38,130 nt of DNA from Acidobacteriota bacterium (GTDB taxonomy: Bacteria; Acidobacteriota; Blastocatellia; Pyrinomonadales; Pyrinomonadaceae): NCBI GenBank assembly GCA_019239425.1, contig JAFAZX010000073.1, positions 1-38,130 of the forward strand. Direction: 5' to 3'. The notes beneath the pieces were generated by a model, which searched no databases, was not told the origin of the DNA, and worked only from the letters and a program-made list of their open reading frames with translations. This document shows, piece by piece, positions 32,507 through 38,130 of the stretch. A program made the position numbers and the translations under genes. Positions within the stretch are counted from its first letter, which is position 1; the number at the start of each line of letters is the position of its first letter.

Positions 32507-33048
32507 ATGTTCAGCCGACGCATCGACGACGATTTGGAGCTGCGCCCGGTGGACGAGCGCGTCGCGGAGGAGCTGGCGGCGCTCGTCCGCCGCGACCTCG
32601 CGCACCTGCGGCCGTGGATGCCCTGGGCGACCGAGCGCTACTCGGTCGAGGACGCGCGCGAGTTCATCCGCCGCCAGATACGCCAGTACGCCGAAGACAT
32701 GGGCTTCGCCACGCTCATCTTCTGCCGCGGCCGCGTGGCCGGCAGCATCGGCTACAACAACATCGACTGGTCGAACCGCAAGACCGACATCGGCTACTGG
32801 CTCGGCGCGGACTTCCAGAGGCGCGGCCTGATGACGCGCTCGTGCCGCGCGCTGGTCGAGCACGCCTTCAGGGAGCTGCGTCTGAACCGCGTCGAAATCT
32901 ACTGCGCCGTCGAGAACGTCCGCAGCCGCCGCATCCCCGAGCGCCTCGGCTTCAGGCAGGAAGGCACGCACCGCCAGGCCGAGTGGGTGCACGACCACTT
33001 CAAAGACCTCGTCTCCTACGCGATGCTGGCCCGCGAGTGGAAAAGAGA

Positions 33049-33052
<4 letters not shown>
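32507..33052 (+). CDS. GNAT acetyltransferase of the RimL type
   Basis: The 181-aa protein matches ribosomal-protein serine/alanine N-acetyltransferases (RimL/YdaF type): LELRPVDERVAEELAALV, RRDLAHLRPWMPWA, IGYWLGADFQRRGLMTRSCR and the end ENVRSRRIPERLGFRQEG. It transfers acetyl from acetyl-CoA to an amine, substrate not defined. It starts four bases after the histidine kinase stop and so sits in the same operon, between the kinase and its regulator. Confidence 0.92.
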
Positions 33053-33164
<112 letters not shown>

Positions 33165-34523
33165 ATGACCACACAGCCCCTCATCCTCGTCGCGGAAGAC
33201 GAAGACCTGATGCGCGCCATCGTGACGCGCCTGCTCGAAGAGTCGGGCTACCGCGTGGCGGGCGTATCGAGCGCGGAGGAGGCTCTGGAAGTTTTCGCCG
33301 CGGAGGACGTGGCCGTCACCCTCACGGACATACGCATGTCGGGCATGGACGGCCTCGCGCTGCTCGACAAAATTAAGGACATCGACCCGGAGGCGCTGGT
33401 CGTCGTGATGACGGCCTTCTCTTCGGTCGACTCGGCCGTCGCCGCCCTGCGCAAAGGCGCGTACGACTACATCACCAAGCCCTTCGTCAACGAAGACCTC
33501 TTGCAGTCGGTCAAGAACGCGCTCCGCCAGCGCGAACTCTTCCGCGAGAATCGTGCGCTCCGCCGCGAGCTAGACAAACGTTATAGCTTCTCCGAAATCA
33601 TCGGCACGTCGGAGGCTTTGCAGCAGGTCTTTCGCCTGGTCGAGAAGGTCGCGGCGACGAACACGAACATCCTCGTCCACGGCGAGTCGGGCACGGGCAA
33701 GGAGCTGGTCGCGCGCGCCATCCACCACAACAGCCCGCGCGCAGACCGCCCCTTCGTCGCCATCAACTGCGGCGCCCTGCCCGAGACGCTTTTAGAGTCC
33801 GAGCTCTTCGGCCACACCAAAGGCGCCTTCACCGGGGCGACCCAGTCGCGCCCCGGACTCTTCCGCTCTGCCGAAGGCGGCACGGTTTTTTTAGACGAGA
33901 TCGGTGAGATAAGTCAGGCGCTACAGGTTCGGCTTTTGCGCGCCGTGCAGGAGCACGAGGTGACGCCGCTAGGCTCTTCCACCCCGGCGCGCTTCGACGC
34001 GCGCATCATCTGCGCCACCAACCGCGACCTCGAACGCGAAGTCACGGAGGGGCGCTTCCGCGAAGACCTCTTCTACCGCCTCAACGTCATCGAGGTGCAC
34101 CTGCCGCCCCTGCGCGAGCGGCGCGAGGACATCCCTTTACTCGCGCGCCACTTCGTCAAGCGTACCGCGCGCGAGCAGGGCCAGGACGAGAAGCCCATCG
34201 ACCCCGCGGCCATGACGGCGCTGATTAACTACAACTGGCCCGGCAACGTCCGCGAACTCCAGAACGCCATCGAACGAGCATTTACTTTAAGCTCCGAGAC
34301 GATTGACGCCGCCAGCCTCCCGCCCCGCGTCCGCGACGCCGCCGGCACACACCCCGCCGTCCTCGACCCCGACGGCCTCCGCCCGACTCTTGACGAAGTC
34401 GAACGCCGCTACATCCTCGACACCCTCGCCCACACCAACCAGGACAAAGCCCGCGCCGCCAACATCCTCGGCATCGACCTCTCGACTCTTTACAGAAAAC
34501 TCAAACGCTACGACGCCGTCTAG
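33165..34523 (+). CDS. NtrC-family sigma-54-dependent response regulator
   Basis: The 452-aa protein has a receiver domain (1-120) with phospho-acceptor Asp55 (LTDIRMSGMDG) and Lys in DYITKPF, a sigma-54 AAA+ domain (about 143-370) with Walker A GESGTGKE from 173, the GAFTGA loop at 220-225 and Walker B GGTVFLDEIG, and a Fis-type helix-turn-helix at the C-terminus (KARAANILGIDLSTLYRKL). Phosphorylation by the kinase encoded at 30658 would trigger ring assembly and opening of sigma-54 promoters. It ends 14 bases from the stop of the convergent HD/Hsp90-like gene. Confidence 0.96.
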   Translation: MTTQPLILVAEDEDLMRAIVTRLLEESGYRVAGVSSAEEALEVFAAEDVAVTLTDIRMSGMDGLALLDKIKDIDPEALVVVMTAFSSVDSAVAALRKGAYDYITKPFVNEDLLQSVKNALRQRELFRENRALRRELDKRYSFSEIIGTSEALQQVFRLVEKVAATNTNILVHGESGTGKELVARAIHHNSPRADRPFVAINCGALPETLLESELFGHTKGAFTGATQSRPGLFRSAEGGTVFLDEIGEISQALQVRLLRAVQEHEVTPLGSSTPARFDARIICATNRDLEREVTEGRFREDLFYRLNVIEVHLPPLRERREDIPLLARHFVKRTAREQGQDEKPIDPAAMTALINYNWPGNVRELQNAIERAFTLSSETIDAASLPPRVRDAAGTHPAVLDPDGLRPTLDEVERRYILDTLAHTNQDKARAANILGIDLSTLYRKLKRYDAV

Positions 34524-34537
34524 CCTCGTCTCTACTT

Positions 34538-37500
34538 TTATAGAAAGAGTGAGGTATCGTTCCAGCCGCGCGGTGCTAACCATATGCCCGCGGACTTAAG
34601 ATCGTTCTTAAATTTATTAATCTCCTCGCCCATCTTCTCCTGTGGTATCTCTACTTTGCTTAAGATATTGACTTCCAGCGTACCGTCATCTCGCTTTCGC
34701 CTTTCTTTGAAAACAAGCTGCAACGATTCGGCCCCGTAGATAATGATGCCATTGTTCTCGCCTAAGCGATCTGATAGTGGCACCCATTCACCAAACATTG
34801 TAACAAGTTCATCCCTTGTTACCTCCTCTTCCTCATCACCTACCTGAGTTCGGTACACGAAACAAGGTTCGAGAAGAGCGTATTCAGCGCTTATTAATTC
34901 TGCCCAATAATAGTTTGCGGCTAATGAACTGATAAATTGGGTAAGCCATGGCCGCCAGCCCTCCTTCTCCGGCCTATCGGTCGCGAGCTCAACCGCGTGA
35001 TGTAGACACGCGCGCAGAAATGGTAATGCCCCCCTCTTTGCCTCCTCTGGCTGTACAAATAATCGGTTTGCTGCGGGAGTCGGGGCGGTGTCTCCACGCA
35101 TGTCAACTAAAATGCCAGATGGAATCCCCGTCAGTAATTCTATCTGTCTTGATTCTCCGGCCATTGGATTCCATTTCACGAATCCTGCAGGAAGTCTTAT
35201 CCCGTGGAGCGCGAGAGATCGTGGCCTATCACTAAATTCAAGTGAGTAATAAAACTTTAACGAACGATTTGAACAAGCGAAACTTCCCCTTAATAGCTCA
35301 CCCGGAACGCCTGGCGCGAAATACCAACGGTCTGCTGACATGCTGAAGTTCTCCAAAGATTCGCACACGGCTTGCCGTTGCTGAACGCTAAGCTTATCCC
35401 ATTCGCCAATAAATCGTTCCTTATCGTAATACTCATAGTCCGGGAAAAAGCTGTCGACAATCTTATTAGCTCTGGAACCGCGTGCTATCCTTTCGCCTTT
35501 TTCTGCTTTATCCCTAAGCATTATTAGAAAAGATTCATCCACACTAGACTGTTGCCCCTCAGCAACAACATTGCTGATAATACCCGCCACGGCGGGTGGC
35601 CCCACAACTCTAAGCCTATCCGTTAGCTTAAGGTATCCCCTCTGCGGGCATGCGCTATCTTTCTGCCCCTTCAACAGCCAAAACCACGCGGTTCCTTTAA
35701 GGTTGGTTGAGAAGTCATACCGCTCAAAAGGAATGCGCGATGGGGCCATGATTTCCTGCAGGCTTTCTATTACCTCCGAAGTATTGAAGTCGTATTCGTC
35801 TTCCATTGGTTCATCCAAGACTACCGTCTCAACAAAGGCAGCCCGCTGAATACCCTCCGACTCCCATTGGTGTCTGGCAATAACGACAACCTCAGCCGGA
35901 GCGGTACGGTAGACATTGATATCGTAATCAACGTTGGCAGCGAATACGTCGAGGGATTGGAAGACATCAAGCTTTGTGTCCGGGCGGAGGTGGAGAGTGA
36001 GGCGGGTGCCGGGGTGGCGTGGGGGGCCGTCGTCGTGGTCGGAGGTGGGTTTGACCGGAAACGTGGTTTGGGGCGGCGGGTCGAGGAGTTTGATGGTGAA
36101 GTATTTGGTGGGGCCTTCGATGGTGATGTGGAGCGGGGTGTTGCCGGTGCGGTAGGTCTCGACTTCGAAGCGGTCGGCGACCATGAAGCAGGAGAGGATG
36201 CCGATGCCGAATTGGGAGGTGGCTTCGAGTTCGATGCCCTTCGCCTTCAACCGCGCGCGCTCGGCGTCGAACTCGGGGGAGCGGTAGTAGCTGCGCCCCA
36301 CGCGCATGAAATAGTTCTCGACGATCTTGCGGGACATGCCGACGCCGTTGTCCTGGAAGACGACCCGCGGGTCTTCGGGGTCGTCCGAGTAATCCCAGAC
36401 GGCGATGCGCGGGGTGTAGTCCTTGTAGTCGTACTCCTTCGCCAGCGCCTCCATGTTGTGGCAGGCGTCGAGGGCGTTCTGCAACAGCTCGCGGAGGAAG
36501 AGGCTCGGGTCGGGGTAGAGGCTCTTGTCCATCAGGAGCTGCATGATGCGTTCGTATTCGAGCTGGAAGCGGAAGCCGCCCGCGAGGTAAGACTTGTCCT
36601 TCATCTCCACGTACCAGCGGTCTGCGACCGGCGGCAGGTGTAGTTTGTAGCGCTCGGCAACGTCTGTGGGCGCCTCCTTCACCACGAGCCGGCGGCAGTT
36701 GCTCAGCTCGGCGTCAACCCAGTCTAAGAACTCCATCACGGCGACGTAGAAGGAGGGGTGCGTGCACTCAGTCCGAAAACTCACCTCGCGCTCGTCGATT
36801 GTCCAGCCCGCGACCGAGAGGTGCTTGTTCCACTCCTCCCACGACTCCGGGTCGTCGAAGTTGATGTTCTGGAAGACGACGACCGGCGTGCGCGAACGGT
36901 CGAAGTCCATGATGTCCGCGAGGCGCAGGCAGCAGGCGATGTACTGCAGGTTGAGCGGGAAGGCGTGGACGGCGCAGTTCGTCGGAAGGTGGCTGACGGT
37001 CTTGTCAGGGTGGAGCGGGTCGCCGCTCTCGTAGACGCCCCACGCGTGGCTCTCGCACACGTCGAGGACGTACCCGGAGATGTCCAGCTCCCTGAAGACG
37101 AGCCGGCCCCCGAGGTTGGCGCGCACGTTGTCGCGCGCGCGTTGCGGGTGCATGCGGCGGAAGTAGTCGGCGAGCAGAGAGTCCTCGATGGCCTCGGCGC
37201 GCACGTGCTCGCCCGCGCGCCGCGCCTCCTCGACGGCCGCCGCGCGCGCGTGGTGCCCGGCGGTGAAGGCGCCGTACGCCTGCGACGTCAAGGCGTCCCG
37301 CTTGAACGCTGTGCGCTCCTCGTCCCTCACGAACATGCCGAAGTCGTGCAGGAGCGCCGACAGGATCAGCACGGCGAGTTCGAGCCCGTTGAGACGTTCG
37401 AGGGTCTCCGAGGGGATGAACCGCCCCATCAGGCCGATGAGGTTGCGGCAGTGGCCGATGTCGTGATCCGTGTACTGCCTGAAGGTCTGCGGGATGAGCG

Positions 37501-37648
37501 CGAGCAGAGGCCCCGCCACCGACGCCGCGTGGTTGACCATCCCGACGAGCTGCGCCACGTCCGTCTCCGTCAGCCCGTCGCGGCCGGCGCTCCTCTTCAG
37601 TTCCGCGTAGAGTCTGAGGTCTGCGAGCTGAGCTGCGTAGTCAATCAT
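34538..37648 (-). CDS. HD domain plus Hsp90-like GHKL ATPase, conflict-system type
   Basis: The 1036-aa protein has an N-terminal HD phosphohydrolase-like domain with D61-HD-IG-H66 and LLHDFG (His101-Asp102) at about 40-270, then an Hsp90-like GHKL ATPase at about 355-560 with LLQNALDACHN (Asn391), QDNGVGMS (Asp433) and SQFGIGILSCFMVADRF. A long C-terminal region without a recognised domain follows. The fusion of an HD-CE-type domain to an Hsp90-like ATPase has been linked to biological-conflict systems; the substrate is unknown. The N-terminal coding half is very GC-rich, the C-terminal half (34538 to about 35960) clearly AT-richer, so the gene looks chimeric. It is monocistronic and convergent with the NtrC gene. 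Confidence 0.85.
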   Translation of the reverse strand: MIDYAAQLADLRLYAELKRSAGRDGLTETDVAQLVGMVNHAASVAGPLLALIPQTFRQYTDHDIGHCRNLIGLMGRFIPSETLERLNGLELAVLILSALLHDFGMFVRDEERTAFKRDALTSQAYGAFTAGHHARAAAVEEARRAGEHVRAEAIEDSLLADYFRRMHPQRARDNVRANLGGRLVFRELDISGYVLDVCESHAWGVYESGDPLHPDKTVSHLPTNCAVHAFPLNLQYIACCLRLADIMDFDRSRTPVVVFQNINFDDPESWEEWNKHLSVAGWTIDEREVSFRTECTHPSFYVAVMEFLDWVDAELSNCRRLVVKEAPTDVAERYKLHLPPVADRWYVEMKDKSYLAGGFRFQLEYERIMQLLMDKSLYPDPSLFLRELLQNALDACHNMEALAKEYDYKDYTPRIAVWDYSDDPEDPRVVFQDNGVGMSRKIVENYFMRVGRSYYRSPEFDAERARLKAKGIELEATSQFGIGILSCFMVADRFEVETYRTGNTPLHITIEGPTKYFTIKLLDPPPQTTFPVKPTSDHDDGPPRHPGTRLTLHLRPDTKLDVFQSLDVFAANVDYDINVYRTAPAEVVVIARHQWESEGIQRAAFVETVVLDEPMEDEYDFNTSEVIESLQEIMAPSRIPFERYDFSTNLKGTAWFWLLKGQKDSACPQRGYLKLTDRLRVVGPPAVAGIISNVVAEGQQSSVDESFLIMLRDKAEKGERIARGSRANKIVDSFFPDYEYYDKERFIGEWDKLSVQQRQAVCESLENFSMSADRWYFAPGVPGELLRGSFACSNRSLKFYYSLEFSDRPRSLALHGIRLPAGFVKWNPMAGESRQIELLTGIPSGILVDMRGDTAPTPAANRLFVQPEEAKRGALPFLRACLHHAVELATDRPEKEGWRPWLTQFISSLAANYYWAELISAEYALLEPCFVYRTQVGDEEEEVTRDELVTMFGEWVPLSDRLGENNGIIIYGAESLQLVFKERRKRDDGTLEVNILSKVEIPQEKMGEEINKFKNDLKSAGIWLAPRGWNDTSLFL

Positions 37649-37840
37649 GTTCTGGCCCAGAGTTTCTCATCGGGCAGCGGCTTCACCCGAAGGTCTGCCC
37701 ACACAGTTTTCGTTCGTGGCGTGAGCCGGGAAGGCCGGCGGCTTCAGCGGGTCAGCGCATTCTGAGCCAATCGCGCTGGGGCGCGCAAGAGGAATTTACA
37801 ACGCCGCCCCGCAGCGCCGCGGCCCGTATAAGCCTCGGCG

Positions 37841-37884
37841 AAAAAAAGCGGCGGGGTGAGTTCCGCAAAGACTCAGCCCCGCCG
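37841..37884 (-). terminator. Strong terminator of the gene at the right edge
   Basis: On the minus strand CGGCGGGGCTGAGT pairs with ACTCACCCCGCCG (one bulge, 9-base loop), followed by GCTTTTTTT. It lies 70 bases past the stop at 37954 and upstream of the HD/Hsp90-like gene. Confidence 0.88.
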
Positions 37885-37953
37885 ATGCGCAATGCGACCG
37901 GAGGAATGCGCTTCTATCGTATCGCGCTAAAAAGAATGCTTATTCGTCAGAGT

Positions 37954-38130
37954 TTACTCCTCGTCGTCGTCGCGGCGGCCGCGGCGGCGGGTCGGCGTGC
38001 GGGTCGTCTTGACCTCGCTCGGGTCGACCGTCGGGCTGGCGCTCGGAGGCGTGGCGCCCGAGGGCACGACCCACAGCTCGACCGTCAGCTCCTCGCGGTA
38101 GCCGCCGTCCACCGTCACGACGCGGTCGGC
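37954..38130 (-). CDS. 3' end of a gene of unknown function
   Basis: Fifty-eight codons are visible before the TAA at 37954; the gene enters from the right. The end reads VVTVDGGYREELTVELWVVP, then a Ser/Pro/Thr-rich stretch and the charged tail RRRGRRDDDEE. The codon pattern is strongly GC-biased at the third position, which supports coding. The first part may be a beta domain of a periplasmic protein, but this cannot be judged from the fragment. Confidence 0.65.
   Translation of the reverse strand, partial: ADRVVTVDGGYREELTVELWVVPSGATPPSASPTVDPSEVKTTRTPTRRRGRRDDDEE

Overview
The window looks like a chromosomal stretch of a GC-rich bacterium, most likely an acidobacterium of the Blastocatellia/Pyrinomonadales type. 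This is inferred from very high GC, a secreted DUF4214 protein, a subtilase with hexapeptide repeats, several small zinc-ribbon proteins, sigma-54 activators, and intergenic heptamer repeats of the GGCAGTA kind. No marker gene in the window settles the taxonomy.

Left part (1-10.3 kb): a membrane protein cut by the window edge, a PspA/IM30 homologue, a secreted protein of unknown function and purD, all on the minus strand; a two-module zinc-ribbon protein on plus; an APC-superfamily permease on minus; and a 1031-aa TPR plus sigma-54 AAA+ regulator on plus. Next come a 13 x 21-bp tandem array, a promoter and a small coiled-coil protein gene.

Accessory island (about 11.3-15.8 kb): lower GC, with small genes that each carry their own terminator, three remnants of one transposase 3' end, an inverted pair of paralogous small genes, two copies (one outside the island) of a 208-211-bp MITE-like element with 3-bp target duplications, a TTTGGGCA/TTAGGCA palindromic repeat family, an XRE regulator with an operator-like palindrome, an unusual class II tRNA-like gene, a two-winged-helix protein below a perfect 18-bp palindrome, and zinc-ribbon mini-genes.

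Middle (15.8-30.5 kb): a secreted subtilase with a long hexapeptide repeat tail faces a secreted matrixin-like metalloprotease with DUF4214-like regions. Then follow a small membrane protein, a Wza-like SLBB polysaccharide export protein, a TTG-started two-gene unit, a zinc-ribbon/TM protein, a PrsW-type intramembrane protease, an MBL-fold hydrolase overlapping a GNAT gene, a 7Fe ferredoxin operon, a DinB-family protein coupled to a 60-aa basic protein, and several membrane proteins of unknown function.

Right part (30.6-38.1 kb): a two-component pair (membrane histidine kinase and NtrC-type regulator) with a GNAT gene between them. It converges on a 1036-aa protein with an N-terminal HD phosphohydrolase-like domain and an Hsp90-like GHKL ATPase, an architecture linked to biological-conflict systems. 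The base composition of that gene changes sharply in the middle. The window ends in the 3' end of a minus-strand gene with a strong terminator.

The most noteworthy signals are the HD/Hsp90-like chimera, the MITE with a reconstructable empty site, the 21-bp helically phased array in front of a promoter, the inverted small-gene/transposase-remnant structure, and the tRNA-like gene whose ends fit a 9+3 acceptor/T-stem.
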